Assembly (NCBI GenBank): GCA_000611775.1
Contig: KK106984.1
Location: forward strand, 3,821,341-3,885,340
Length of the DNA: 64,000 bases
Source of the DNA: Umbilicaria muhlenbergii
Lineage: Eukaryota > Ascomycota > Lecanoromycetes > Umbilicariales > Umbilicariaceae
Direction: 5' to 3'
A program made the translations under genes and the position numbers. The notes below the pieces were generated by a model that ran no database searches, was not told the origin of the DNA, and worked only from the letters and a program-made list of their open reading frames with translations. Shown here piece after piece: positions 1 to 11,160 of the stretch; the first letter of the stretch is position 1, and every line of letters starts with the position of its first letter.

Positions 1-300
1 GCCATGCTGAGTTTCCTCGACACCGTGTACCATCATATCATGAACCGCATCGAAAAAGGAGGCGATCGTGTGATCCAATTTGGCGGCCTGTATACAGAAA
101 ACCCGGAGGGCTGGCTCCAGCTGTATCTCGGCAATGCAAACAACCACCAGTTGACCTGGGGTGTCGCCGCCGCTGCTGTACAGGCAATGGCGACGTTCAT
201 GCAACAGGCCGGTGCTGGGCCGATTACCTGGCAGATCTGGGATGGTATGAATCGAGTTGGTGTGGGTTGGCTGCAGATTTATCGTCCTCCGTCAAATTAG
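1..300 (+). CDS. NNHQ-family small secreted protein, 3' part (cut by window edge)
   Basis: This is the C-terminal part of a gene whose start and first exon lie left of the window. The open frame runs from base 1 to a TAG at 298-300. It carries the family core NANNHQLTWGV (about codons 50-60 from the edge) and the tail motif IWDGMNRVGVG. These match three complete copies in this window, at 5087-5742, 34221-34876 and 38592-39249. In those copies this region follows a signal peptide and a phase-2 intron, so I infer the same for the missing part. Function is unknown. The first visible methionine at base 4 is probably internal, because the aligned copies extend well upstream of it. Confidence 0.72.
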   Translation, partial: AMLSFLDTVYHHIMNRIEKGGDRVIQFGGLYTENPEGWLQLYLGNANNHQLTWGVAAAAVQAMATFMQQAGAGPITWQIWDGMNRVGVGWLQIYRPPSN

Positions 301-858
301 TCGGGGTAAAGTAATACCGCTGAAAAAGGTGTAATAAAGAAGAATTAAAAATCCCAGAATCATATGCTAATAGTGCTACTGGACTCTGTGAAAGGGTTGC
401 ATATGTATGAAGCGACAATGCTACAGATCCTGTGCGGCTGAAGTCGGAACATGACCGTATCATATGAGAAGACTACGCAACCATATCTCAAGATTTCCCC
501 TGATTTGTGTGATTCTGGTGCTTTTGCCTTCTCGCTCTATGTGACCTGACGAGTCCTGGCAATGGCGGAGGCTTTAGGATCCGTGGCGTGTAATGAACAA
601 ACGCTACAAGGTGCAATGGCTCATCCAGAATTACCAATACAGATTTATTTTTTGTACACGTATACACCAATATTAGAGAGTCCATGCCTTGTATCCAACC
701 AACCGTTCCGAGGTTGCAATATATTACACTGCCCATTCAAACGCCTTGAAAATGCCATTTCACCTCTCAGAAGTACGCCCTCCGGCCCCGAATGCAAAGG
801 CAATGGCCCGACTCTAGATGCTGACCCTCAACCGCTCTATCACCCACTCTCACCCCCC
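301..858. other. Intergenic, no gene seen
   Basis: Short open frames here lack family resemblance. The plus-strand frames after about 818 are shadows of the minus-strand gene that ends at 859. The stretch lies between two convergent genes and probably holds both 3' untranslated regions. Confidence 0.6.
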
Positions 859-1889
859 TCACTCCTCCAACCCCATCATCCTCCTCCTCACACTCCCATT
901 AACCACCCCACCCACCCCAAATGCCGGCACAATCCTCGCCATCCGCGCAAAACTACTCCCCACCCAATCCCTACCCACCTTCCTCAGCCGCCCCCTCCAC
1001 CCCACTCCGGCCCCACTCCGATTATACAGATCCAAGCCCAACAAATGCAGCGGCGTGCTGAACAACTGGATCCCCGCCGGCGCCAGAAACTGCGCCACCG
1101 ACGCGCGCGAAACGTGTTTCTCGAGGTCGAAATCCAACGACGACGACGCGAGTGGCAGATACGGCGCCATGAGCGGCGGTAGATTGAACGACGCGAAAAC
1201 CGTCAACGAATCCCGCGCCGCAAACAAGAGGTAACTAACGCCCGGAATCCTCGGTTTCGGCGCGCCGCCCAGGGGGCCAAACAGGCGAGCGAATTGCGAG
1301 TCTTTGTATAAGCACAAGCTCATGTTGACGGAGCTGGTGGCGAGGAATTTGGCCGGCCCCGACGTGATGGTTTGGGAAGGGCGGTTGTGCAGAGTGGCAT
1401 GGAGGGTGTCGATGGTGTTGGCGGTTAGGTAGGTGCCGAAGTAGAGGGCGGTGATGAGGAAGAAGGGGCGGGAGAGGAGGAAGTGGTGGGGGCGGGTTAG
1501 GAGGGTGTGCAGGGAGGAGAGGATGGAGGCGCGTAGGGGGCGGCGGTTGGATGCGTTTTCGATGATGCCGCTATGCGTGTAGTGTTAGTTGCGCGGGGCT
1601 GGTAGGGTGAAAGGGCGTGGTGGATGTACCGGTCTATGATTGTGATTAGGGGCGCGACTAGACCGGATGCGCAGGCTGCGGCGGTCATGTCGGAGGCTAT
1701 TCGCCAGGGGAGGTCGATGGTGTTCCATTTGCGCTCTGGGTGCGGCGTTGGTGAAAGAGGAGTCTTCGGCTTTGGTACCGAGAAGGGTTTGGGGAGTGGG
1801 AGGGACACGGACGGGGTGGTGGTGTCGATGAGGTGGGAAGATGCAACGGCCAGCCTTCGAGGCTCATCGGGGCCGTTGTTGGAAGGCAT
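859..1889 (-). CDS. Conserved fungal mitochondrial membrane protein (C365.16-like 'sequence orphan' family)
   Basis: Two exons, 1889-1630 and 1570-859, encode 323 residues. The 59-nt intron (1571-1629) has GTACAT at the donor, a CTAAC branch point and ends in TAG. The join rebuilds an uninterrupted frame, ...IIDR|GIIENAS.... Conserved-looking segments include TANTIDTLHATLHNRPSQ, GPAKFLATSSVNMSLCLYKD and ARDSLTVFASFNLPPLMAP, with hydrophobic stretches near residues 70-90 and 115-135. From memory this pattern fits a fungal-only family named after S. pombe SPBC365.16, predicted to be mitochondrial. No reaction is known to me. Assignment to that family is recall, not a search; the coding call itself is firm. 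Confidence 0.8.
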
Positions 1890-2425
1890 TGTGGTGACGG
1901 CGGATCCAGTGACGTGGAAGTGGCTTTCCTGGGGGTGGAGTTTTCTTCACCGTGCCACGTTGATGGTGTCCAGGTATCTCCGCTCCTCCGGCGACATGAT
2001 GCCCCTGGGGTGCATCAGATTATGACGGAGGTGGAGCTCCTCTTGCGCGATCGAGTTTTTGCTCGGAGCATTTTCTATCGGGCTTGGATTCGCCGAATCA
2101 CCGACGCCAAAAGAGGAAATCAGGCACGTGCGTGTTTCTTGGGTCCTGGTCCAACGACACCGCCAATTTCTACATCCTCGGTAATTTTCTCGAGCAGATG
2201 CAAGAAATGACAGACTGGCATCCAATCGGCTTTTGTTCCCCGTGTTCTGGTGGAACTTTCGTTCCAAGATCTGGCAGAAAGCCACGGTTCGCACAACGCG
2301 TTCTCTATACATGTCACGCCAACTGTAATACTCCGCATGTGTCTGCCTGATGAAAGCTCCGACCGAGTATCCACAAGCTTCCAACGTTTCCAATCAACAT
2401 AGTCATGATAAAAAGTATCCTCTAT
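1890..2425. other. Intergenic with one doubtful minus-strand frame
   Basis: A 148-codon minus frame (2393-1947) begins only with TTG, shows no domain and ends by running into a possible GTGAAG donor. I could not splice it in frame to the gene downstream. I treat the stretch as the promoter of the 1889 gene plus the 3' flank of the 2426 gene. Confidence 0.5.
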
Positions 2426-2960
2426 TTAGATGTGAGCGAGAGAGTTAAGGATGTCGGTCTTCCGACGCAGGGTGTTAATCTGCGCGCTGTTGAAACGGAA
2501 AATGTGGCTCGCATAGAATACTGGAGTGGCCTTGAAATTGATGAGCTTGCTCGTCTGAAGCATGGCTGTTCCATATAGATCGCCGAAATTGACGATGATA
2601 CGACATGGTCGATCAAAACTCCAAGTGCAAGTAGGATGGAAGAATCCACATTCAACGAGGGTCGTAGTGTCAGTAACACTCATTGCGGACGGCCATATGC
2701 AGATAAGTGGTTTCGCTCCAGCGTCGTAGAAAAGAAATTGGTAGACAAGGACGCGGATTTCGGCTGGAAGCTGAAGAAACCGTGACATCTCTGGTACATG
2801 TTGAGCTGGGCGATCTGTATCTCGAGATAGTTCTCGGCCCAATGAGCTTTCTGGTTTGACTGGATAGATCAGTCAGCGGACTGGGTTGCGTTGAGCTGGT
2901 CAGTGGCTTACCTTGAAGACCACAGGTTGGGTCGCGACAGCAGCACGAGAAGGCACTCAT
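2426..2960 (-). CDS. Small F-box-like / 2EXR-type protein
   Basis: Two exons, 2960-2912 and 2850-2426, encode 157 residues. The first exon gives MSAFSCCCRDPTCGLQ. The 61-nt intron (GTAAGC donor, CCAG acceptor) joins in frame to ESSLGRELSRD. The segment FLQLPAEIRVLVYQFLF (about residues 37-53), followed by LLQTSKLINFKATPVFYASH-like text, is typical of the very large Pezizomycotina families of F-box-like proteins, where an LPxEIRxxIYxxLF helix starts the domain. The role, substrate recognition in a ubiquitin ligase, is inferred only; many members lack a proven Skp1 contact. The protein is shorter than many relatives and could be a truncated duplicate. Confidence 0.72.
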
Positions 2961-3179
2961 GTCTGCGAGTTAGAGTGTTACGGCTAAGACGACATGTAAC
3001 TATGTATAGACACCTGGATGGGATGAACGATTGAGAGGTGATAATGTATTCATGTACCAACAGCTGGCGTGTTGCTGTTGTGCAGGTGAAGTGAAGATGA
3101 ATCTCAGCGTCGAGATGAACCGAACTCGCTTAAGCAAGCACCGGAGTGGAAAGCCCTGAGCTCGGCCCACAACTGAGAG

Positions 3180-4152
3180 CTACAACTCCTTTTCCTTAAC
3201 AGCTCCCTTCTTTGCTTCAATGTTCAAAGCTTCCTGCCTTCCGGTCTTTGGCCGATGTCCCACAGCCTCCGGACCACCAAACGTCTCAAACCCTGTATGA
3301 AAAGCCCACTCCACGGCTTGCTCCACCGGCTTGTCGAACAAGAAAGGCAAAAATGGCACAGCAGCCAGACCGAGCTAGAGTATAAAGTCAGCGGTGATAA
3401 TCATCTACAAAGCATCAAACCTACCCCTATTGGCCCATATGACCGAATCCTAACATTCTTCACATCCTTCAATGCTCTTCCCGAGTACCTGACAATACTA
3501 TGTATCGTAAAGGCCGGAAGGCCCATACTGGCCACACTCTGAAAGACCGCTCGTTGCGCCATGACGCTTCTATAGTCCTCGATAGCAGGCACGTGACCCG
3601 GCTGCTCCACCATAGACACTGTCTCCCCTTTGTCCGGCCCTAAGCTCGCTGTTTTGTGCTTCTCATTCTCTACCTTCTGAGATAATAGGCCTGGCGCACC
3701 CGGATGCAGAACCCTCTGATTGCGGAGATAGGCTTTGTAGCCCTCGTGAGCTACATCACCGGCAAGGTAGGCCCAGGAGACGGCGTAGGCACCTCGGATG
3801 AGATAAGGGTGGGCGACGGGCCGGAAGGATTCGCCAATATCAGAGGTGTAGGCGACGTAGCGGTGTGCGCTGAGGAGGATGGTGCGGAGACGGGTTGCGT
3901 AGGCCGCATAGCGAACGTTGGAGTCGGTGGATTCATTGGCGCTGCGGTCGGAAAAGATTAGCACTTGTTCTAGGTCACAGGAGATCAACGGAGCACATAC
4001 GTCCCATCGTATAATCGCTCATAGAGTGATTCCTCATTGTCGACGATCTTCTGTAGTTCTGCAGGAAGTTTTTCTCGAGTAGGAAGCTTGCTCAAATCGG
4101 GAGCCTCTCCTTTCCTTTGTACCACACCATTTGTGGTATTATCTTTCGACAT
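3180..4152 (-). CDS. MTP18: Mitochondrial fission process protein 1 (MTP18/MTFP1 family)
   Basis: Three exons, 4152-4001, 3941-3425 and 3374-3180, encode 287 residues; the introns are 59 nt and 50 nt and both joins restore the frame. Family text is clear: SDIGESFRPVAHPYLIRGAYAVSWAYLAGDV, then RAVFQSVASMGLPAFTIHSIVRYSGRA, then GLAAVPFLPFLFDKPVEQAVEWAF in the last exon. MTP18 is an inner-membrane protein linked to mitochondrial division and morphology. Hydrophobic segments lie near residues 85-105, 185-205 and 220-240. The C-terminal tail is lysine-rich (KKGAVKEKEL). It is transcribed away from ATP19 across a 249-bp spacer, so the two mitochondrial genes may share control. Confidence 0.93.
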
Positions 4153-4401
4153 CTTCCCCGTTGTGCGTGATTGAAGGGGATCAGGCGATCAAAATTTGGG
4201 CTACCAAAGCATTGTATACCTTTCGCCCGCTTGGGGGTAACTGGCGCGCATTACCTTACGCCGATGTCATCGGAGCTGAAGCTGCACGCTTAGTCAGCCG
4301 GATCGAGTGGCGGCGACGACAACAGGTCACTTCAGTCTTCCATTGCCGAAGGAAACGTCTTTGCTCTACTCTTCAGACCTTACACAATTTCACCCTCCAC
4401 C
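4153..4401. promoter_or_regulatory. Shared divergent promoter of MTP18 and ATP19
   Basis: The 249 bp between the two start codons must hold both 5' leaders and promoters. I see no clear TATA box. A CT-rich stretch precedes the ATP19 start at 4402, which sits in the good Kozak context CACCATGG. Confidence 0.55.
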
Positions 4402-4800
4402 ATGGTTGTCACATACAATGTCCTAGGCCGCGAGGTTGGGTCACATGTCGTATGTAGCATTCTCTAACCCTGTCCGCGTTCTCGCACTTACAACCCCCCA
4501 AACCTATCATGCTTTTCATTATCTTCAGTACTGACTATGTTCTTTCGACGACAGCTGGCGATGATCACGTTAGGCACGGCTGGCGGAATCGGTGCCCTCT
4601 CGATGGGCGGCAAGCAGAAAGCAAAACAAGAAGGTCCTCCGATCAATGCTACGAGTAAGGACGAGGAGAAGTTCATACAGTACGCCCCTGCTTCCGGTCG
4701 TCCTGTTGTAGCATCTGGAGTCTTGACGGAAACTGATACCAAGTTCAACAGGGAGTTCCTAGACAAAGCGAACAAGGAGGGACAACCGGCCAAGCATTAG
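4402..4800 (+). CDS. ATP19: Mitochondrial F1Fo-ATP synthase subunit k
   Basis: Two exons, 4402-4449 and 4555-4800, encode 97 residues. Exon 1 reads MVVTYNVLGREVGSHV; after a 105-nt intron (GTATGT...GACAG) the frame continues LAMITLGTAGGIGALSMGG and then GPPINATSKDEEKFIQ. This is the ATP19 pattern: one N-terminal membrane helix followed by the PPIN...DEEKFI motif. Subunit k is a small supernumerary subunit of the membrane Fo part involved in ATP synthase dimers. About 30 residues beyond the FI motif form an unusual hydrophilic tail (ASGRPVVASGVLTETDTKFN and onward), making it longer than the yeast protein of about 68 residues. Confidence 0.93.
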
Positions 4801-5086
4801 AGTGGCGGCTTAAGGAAGGGAAAGGATACTTGAGCTGCAATCGCTTCGGTGCTGGACACTGCAGAGGGATCCGAGAAAGTATAGTAGACGTGATGGTTGC
4901 TTTGCTGGTGGTGTCGTGTCTGTATCATATAATACATTGCACCTGCGGACATTTCACACATCGCTCGCCAACGTATCATCGCGGATTAGCCTGACTACTT
5001 CTTGACTCCTCTTCCGCCCGAGTACCAAGCTTTGACGTTGGCTGGCACCTATTAAAACTGACTTTCAAACCTAAGGTCATCGGCAG

Positions 5087-5742
5087 CTACTCAATCGAGC
5101 CCTGAGCTACTTGGTTCGCACCATCATAGATACTAAAGGTCACCTTCCCCCCGGCGAGCCGATTCACATAGTTCCTCAAGACCCACATGGCTGCGGTCAA
5201 AACGCTGTAAGTCTGCTGATGGTTGTTGGCATTTGCTACATATAATTCTAAACTGTTCGCTCTCTCCATGGTGAACAGGCCGTTCGGAATCAGTCCATCA
5301 CCCGCTTGCTGAAGATGATGCACGAGGCTGGTGAAAGCAGCTTTGATAAGATTTATCACTGCGGACCCGGGATTGATTGGATAGTTGATTGTGAACAGCA
5401 CATACGTTGCACTACCTGGGGCACACCAACGGATGCTGGCAGCGCGGCGTGGTACTAGATTTCGATCTAGGAGGGAAGATGGAGTCACGCTGGGATAAGG
5501 GTCAGTGGTGGGCTCGACTCCACGCCAAATGACTTGGATGACGATGTCACTTACGCTCCGGCCACGATATTAGGATCGTTACCACAGGTTGGTTGACCTC
5601 GGATAGATAGGAATGGAATTAAGTCACTTTTGATGGGTCCTGCCAAGCTGAAGCATGTGAATAGGGCTAATGCAGCAACAGTGGTGATATGGATAGCTCG
5701 CATTCTGGTCATATGGGTGTAGAAGTACTTGGGAAGTTTCAT
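5087..5742 (-). CDS. NNHQ-family small secreted protein, complete copy
   Basis: Two exons, 5742-5555 and 5489-5087, encode 196 residues. In-frame ATGs at 5712 and 5703 are alternative starts; the last gives the tightest signal peptide, MRAIHITTVAALALFTCFSLA. After it come a CGNDP cysteine segment, the phase-2 intron of 65 nt (GTAAGT...CCCAG), then WCAPGSATYV with a second cysteine, the core NANNHQQTYSV, and the tail IYDGANQVAQGSI. Order, intron position and length match the copies at 34221 and 38592. Function is unknown; I predict secretion with one disulfide. Its GC-poor wobble use differs from the 34221 copy. Confidence 0.85.
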
Positions 5743-8700
5743 ACTGTATGCAAGTAGACTTCCAGAACGAACATAATGCTCAAAGGTCAATCAAAAAAAA
5801 GGACTGGTTTAGACAACTTGGATGGCATCAAACCGTAGCTTTGCGAAGCTGAACCGCGAATGCAGGAAGCCAATCATATATCCGCCGGATGGGGACCCAA
5901 GTGTTCAGCTCAGGCGTCAACACCGGCTACCCACGGTCCGTAAACCAAGTCCAAGCAGATTAGTCTGGCCTGAACGGCATGAAGTGCTCTAGCGCGCGAA
6001 TTGAAACTCGCAAACAGAAGTAAAGCCACGGAATCAAAGTGAGAGCTCGAACAGAATGATTTAGGGCACAGAGTCAAAAACAAGAGATGAAGCCTGCAGC
6101 AAGGGATAGAACTAGGCTGCAGGTATGATTTTAGCGTTTTTCCCTTAGTATGCACCACACGACAGCCGTAAGAACGTTGTAATCCCATCCAAACCGAGAA
6201 ACACTTCTCTGATTGTCAGTGTGGTGGAGTAATAGACCGCGACTCTACCAGTTTGTTATGATCCCGGTAAGCATTGATGGCGTCCTCCTATTGCAAGTCT
6301 GAGCGAGTTTCAATTGTACATCGTTGTTTCCACCACAAACATGCTCGGACAGTTGCATTTGAGGCTGGCGGCTCATGGTGTATCACATTTGACTAGTTGA
6401 ACGTCAAGGCGTTGAATTAGCTCTACGTTGTCTCATCTTCGAAAGATTTGTGCTTTGCCCTACCTTTTCGCGCATTTGAGTTCACTGAAGCACTTTGTCA
6501 TTCGTGATAGCAACCACCAGACTCCATCGAGACGACCGAGCAAATCTTTTCAAGTACAGCAACGGCTGACTGCACAGATCGGGAAGTATGGCGAGTCGCA
6601 TACTTCTGGCTCGTCTGCCTAGCCCTCAACTCCATGACCTGACCTTCCGGCCGAGTGTGCAATTATCCCACACTATTACGCTGGGTGCTGCGGAGTTCTC
6701 CGGTCATAAGCTGTATTGATGCCTTTGGGATTTTTTATGTTTGGGCGTCGCAGATGTTCTGCCATCTCGAGAGCCCTGGAAATAGCGCTAGCAGAGTTGC
6801 AAGAGCGCGGTTTCGAGACGTTGAGAGCGACGGAAGGAAGAAAGTTGGCGCAGTTTGGTGAAGGATAAGGCTTTCAGATCGGCAGTGCCTGTCCTGGGCG
6901 CGCTGCCTCAAGCAATCAAGTTCTTGGCCTCGAAAGGCGTCCCAAGCACGTAAGCGTGGGGCGCAGTGTACCTGGGTTCTTGGGTTGTTGTCGAGCTAAC
7001 TGTCGTAATGGCCCGGGAGAGGAAAACAACAGAGATGCCATGACCAGAACACATCCTTCTAAGGAAATGGAAACCAAGTGGACGAAACTACGAACTCTCT
7101 GACAATGCTCCGCGTTCATCGCGCAGGGCCTTGTCTGTGGCTTATGCAGCTCTAGTCTCTTCCCTCAGTGGAGTTTTCGGTATGTTATGATACCATTCTT
7201 TGTCTTGTTGGTGACGGCGGGCTGGCTTGCTCTGAACTCTGAGGCAGATAAAGCACTAGTTTGTTTCAGTGTAGCACCTTCTATGTTCTTCCAGGCAGTG
7301 TTTGGAATTTATATATCGCACGCCTCTTTATGGCGTGCTGTGATTTCAGCCGCTTCTATGGCTGTTTGTGCGATGTATTTTGAATGCGCGATGTGTGTTG
7401 CTTTCGGCGTTGCCGTCGATAGAGTCGTCACGCGTCCGTGGCCCCGAATCTTGACGGTTAGCATCGATACAGCTTCCTTATATAATATCTTTGTTCCAAT
7501 CGTGTATTATAGTTGTACCTATGAACCTGAAGAGACCATAAAGCCAAAATGGACGGACTTGCTGGGCTAAGGAATCAGCTGTACCACGGTCAGCTACTAC
7601 CCGCCTAAGCCGCCTCGCTCTCTATTCTACTTTCAATCCCCCACTCTACAGCTACTGGTAACCAGGTTACCCAATTCTACCAAGGATCGCTTTCGTTAGG
7701 AGAAGTCCTCGTGCAGCTAAAACATAGAGTGACTGCTTCACCGAAGACAAACTCGCCACCGAAGCAAGCCTTTACCCCCAAATCAACACCTGCTACCCCA
7801 CACTTCCCTGGATGACCGGAGACCAATTTCAGTATCCTCATGGAATTTGATTGGACGCGTACGCCCGACATTTAGCCCTATCGGACCGGGATAATGTTCA
7901 TGACTAAGCAGACAATCACGCTAGCGACGACATGCTCTCATTCCCGTGCAGCTCTCGCATAGTCCAACATTTATTGGGTCCGCTATCAGTTCCTTGGACT
8001 GGCTCGACTGGCTCCTCTGGCTCATGTGTAACTTCCCTCTTCTACCACCGTCGATTCACAGCCGACGTCATGGCTGGGCCCGAAGTTGAGCTTGAAGTGA
8101 TTGCGCAGTGAGCCGCTCTAAAGTGTTGACATTTCTCAAGTCTGAGATAACTGCACGGGAACTTGCACACCCAGAAGCAGCCGCCACGGCGCGACAGCGC
8201 CCACCTTATCTCCGTGTGCTGTTAAAATTTTTACCAGCCGAAGTTTTCTGATCGGGTGTAATAATGTCGATTGGAATGACATCCACGAGCCTTTCACACA
8301 TTCCGATGACATATCCATACCCTATTTCCTTGTTGCGGTGCTATCTCACCGGATTTCCTTTCTTTGGTTCTTCTCACTCAGTGTGGCATCTCGCACGCCA
8401 CAAAGTACATGTCCAGATTGTGTCTGCTTTTTTCAGTAGCCGTCCTACTCTTGCCACCTGTTTACCTGCTGTCTCCCATGCCTACCTACTTCGTGGTACC
8501 TACCCATCCAATCTATATCGAATGGAGCACTATGAATTCCTCACTTGACGGGAATGCTACCACTTGATGTCTGAGCCAAGCCTCTGGGCAGATAAGGATC
8601 TCCCCATGACGAGCCATATTGATCACATTTTTCTACGCGCGAGGATGGTTCTCCGTCCCAATTACAATGGGTTTTCTATGGTGTCGAGATCGCCACTTTT

Positions 8701-8833
8701 CCATACCTTATAATCTCCCACGTTCATGGCGGAGTGTCTTGTGATCAAAGAATCTTTTGCTACTAACTTATACCATATCCACCGGGCAACGAAGACAGAC
8801 CTAGCTTGTGCCGACTACTCTTACTAGACCGAT
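5743..8833. other. 3.1 kb gene-poor stretch
   Basis: Only short frames without family resemblance occur, apart from a doubtful 127-codon frame at 7187-7570 listed separately. No tRNA, terminal inverted repeats or recognisable transposon domains were found. The base composition is more AT-rich than the surrounding genes. Confidence 0.5.
7187..7570 (+). CDS. Doubtful hydrophobic protein frame
   Basis: An ATG-started 127-codon frame encodes an unusually hydrophobic product, with candidate membrane helices near residues 3-20, 28-48, 50-75 and 90-112 and a polar end EPEETIKPKW. I recognise no family. It stands alone in a gene-poor stretch without clear splice partners. It may be a small orphan membrane protein, part of a decayed gene, or chance. 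Confidence 0.2.
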   Translation: MIPFFVLLVTAGWLALNSEADKALVCFSVAPSMFFQAVFGIYISHASLWRAVISAASMAVCAMYFECAMCVAFGVAVDRVVTRPWPRILTVSIDTASLYNIFVPIVYYSCTYEPEETIKPKWTDLLG

Positions 8834-10759
8834 ATGGAGGACAAGAAGAGAACGCATCTCTTGCATGAACAGTTCAGAGAAGAGATCCGAAACCTCGGGC
8901 TTGCGTTGACTGGGGACGGCTACGTTCGATGGGATAAGCGGAGTCCAGCTCACCCAAGAAACTGGACAGCGAGGAGAAAAGCGTACGATATAGGAGTTAT
9001 TATTTTCTTGGAGTTCTTCACGTAAAGCCATTCAACTTCCACAGCTGATGCTTCGAAATCTGCTAATTGTCTATGGCTCAATAGGACCGCTATCAGCGCT
9101 GCTGGGGTGAGAATCAATAAGGGTCCCCAGATGTAGACACAGAATGACTAAATGTTTACAGACCCCTGCATCTGAGCAAGCTCGATATGAGTATGGCATC
9201 GGTCGCACCTTCGCCATTTTTGCATTCACATCCATGTGCGTATCGCAGTCCTACCCTGTCTTTGCTTATACCGGCCTTTACTAACAAATGCTTGTTTTCC
9301 ACCGTTCAGATACCTTTTAGGGCAATGCCTTGGCGCTGTCTTGTTCCCTTCGTATTCAGAAACTTTTGGACGCAAGCCTCTGTATACTGTATCGAGCCTC
9401 CTCTACTGTATCTTCTGTGTGATGATCGCGGACGTTCCGAACTTCGCAGCAGTGATAATAGGACGTTTTATAACTGGAGTTTTATCTTCCGTACCCACGG
9501 TTATTATTGCAGGCTCCATTGAGGACATGTTCGATACGGAAGACCGGATCTGGATGGTTTTTTCGTGGGCTGTCATTGCAAACCTGGGTCTGGTATTGGG
9601 ACCGATCATGAGTACATATGTCACATATTCACTTGGCTGGTCAGGGCTCTTCCCCTTACAACGTACATTGTGTCGTATAACTGACGCACCCAACAGGCGC
9701 TGGGTCTTTCACATTGCTGCTATCGTCATGACAGTAGTATTCGTGCTATCTCTCGGCATAAGAGAAAGCCGGCCCAGCCTACTCCTCGAACGGCGTGTAG
9801 CAGCTCTTCGCAAATCGACTGGCCATATATCTTTCCGTATCCGCAATCCAGACTACGTCCCAGACTTCAAAAGTTTTATACACACTTCTCTAATCCGACC
9901 CTTACATCTCCTCGTTGCGGAACCGATCGTCTTACTGGTCACAATCATGAGCGCCGTCTCCTTTGGACTCATCTATTTCTTCGCAGAAGCCCTTCCTGTT
10001 GTCTATGGCTCCTTTGGATTCTCAGAACGCCAAGCGTCTTTAGCCTTCATACCTGTTGGAATCGGCCTTGTAGGCGGTGTTTTCACCCGACTCTACGATC
10101 GCCGCATCCTCCAGTGCCGCCGCAAGCAAAACAAGCCGCTCGAGCCCGAAGACAAACTTGTAGGCTTTGCAATTGCAGCACCAGTCCTCGCGATTAGCCT
10201 CTGGATCTTCGCATGGACCGTCCCTCCACTAGTCCCACACGTCCACTGGATCGTTTCCATGTTCGCGCTCGTCCTCTCCGGCTTCGCCGCCAACGAATTC
10301 GACTGCACGCTCGCGGGTTACCTGTCGGACAGCTACACCATCTACGCGGCCTCCGCCTACGCTGGACTCTCATTACTGCGCACATTCGCATGTGCGGCGT
10401 TCCCGCTGTTCGGGCACCAGATGTACACGGGCCTTGGCTCGAACGTGGCCTCTTCGATCCTCGCGACCGTTGCGACAGTGTTCTGCATCTGCCCCATCAT
10501 CTTTCTCAAGTATGGAAAGAGGATAAGGGAGGCCAGTAAATTTGCGAGGTATAGCTTGACGGTGTATCGTGACAATCAACTTGAGGACAATGGGGACGAG
10601 GTGGATGAGGTGGGGAGGCAGATGGAGGATGCGTCGAGGGCTATATCGCTGGAGAAAAGCGATAGGCCTGTCTCGCTCGATGAGGCGTCGGGGTCGGTGT
10701 CACTGGCAGATACATCTAGGACTGTGTCGATGGAAGAGAAATCGGTGCTGGAGGTTTGA
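8834..10759 (+). CDS. MFS transporter, DHA1 type (drug/polyamine-like)
   Basis: Five exons, 8834-9021, 9085-9106, 9162-9235, 9310-9639 and 9697-10759, encode 558 residues. The N-terminus has the usual cytosolic lead (SPAHPRNWTARRKAYDIG). Helices follow, with the loop 2-3 signature GAVLFPSYSETFGRKPLY and the helix-5 type run GLVLGPIMSTYV. A long central loop and twelve predicted membrane segments fit proton-coupled drug:H+ antiporters of the DHA1 group. Substrate cannot be read from sequence. Exon 2 is a 22-nt microexon. The last intron (57 nt) is a multiple of three and stop-free, so it can be mistaken for coding; removing it restores SLGWRWVFH. The cytosolic C-tail is rich in SLE/SLD/SLA-type repeats ending about 60 residues after the last helix. 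Confidence 0.9.
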
Positions 10760-11160
10760 GCAGGTGATGTATGTCTTGGAATAGGAGTTTGGCTTTCGGT
10801 TATGATAGAGAGGGATACTGGGTATGGGGCGTAAGAGGATATTTACTGGATTGAATTTCTTAGAGGTTGGTTGTGCGATTCGGGCCATGAGAAATGGTCA
10901 GCAAGCCCTAATTTTCTGTCTCGCGCCGCAGTGTGATGGAGTGATAGTGGTAGATTAGCGGGGCTTCATACCGATATTTCATATGTCTCTCATATTTATC
11001 TTTTGCGTGCTAAAAGCGATTGTGATGCCGACGAGTGAGCAGAGCTCTCAAATAAAGTGTTGAAAAGGTATCAAAGATGGTCCTATGTGGCTCTATACTC
11101 CTAATGAATTTTTCGCACCAGCAACGCCGTTCCCTCTATACTGTACAATCCATACATCCA
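10760..11160. other. Intergenic between convergent genes
   Basis: No gene seen. It separates the MFS stop from the metG stop and should contain both polyadenylation regions; AATAAA-like text (ctcaaataaagtg) is present near 11050. Confidence 0.5.

Noticed and set aside
562-1234. Long plus-strand frames over the first mitochondrial-family gene
   Set aside because: They are proline/histidine-rich shadows of the minus-strand coding exon 859-1570.
1947-2393. 148-codon minus-strand frame
   Set aside because: It starts only with TTG, has no recognisable domain, and no splice join to its neighbours keeps a sensible frame.
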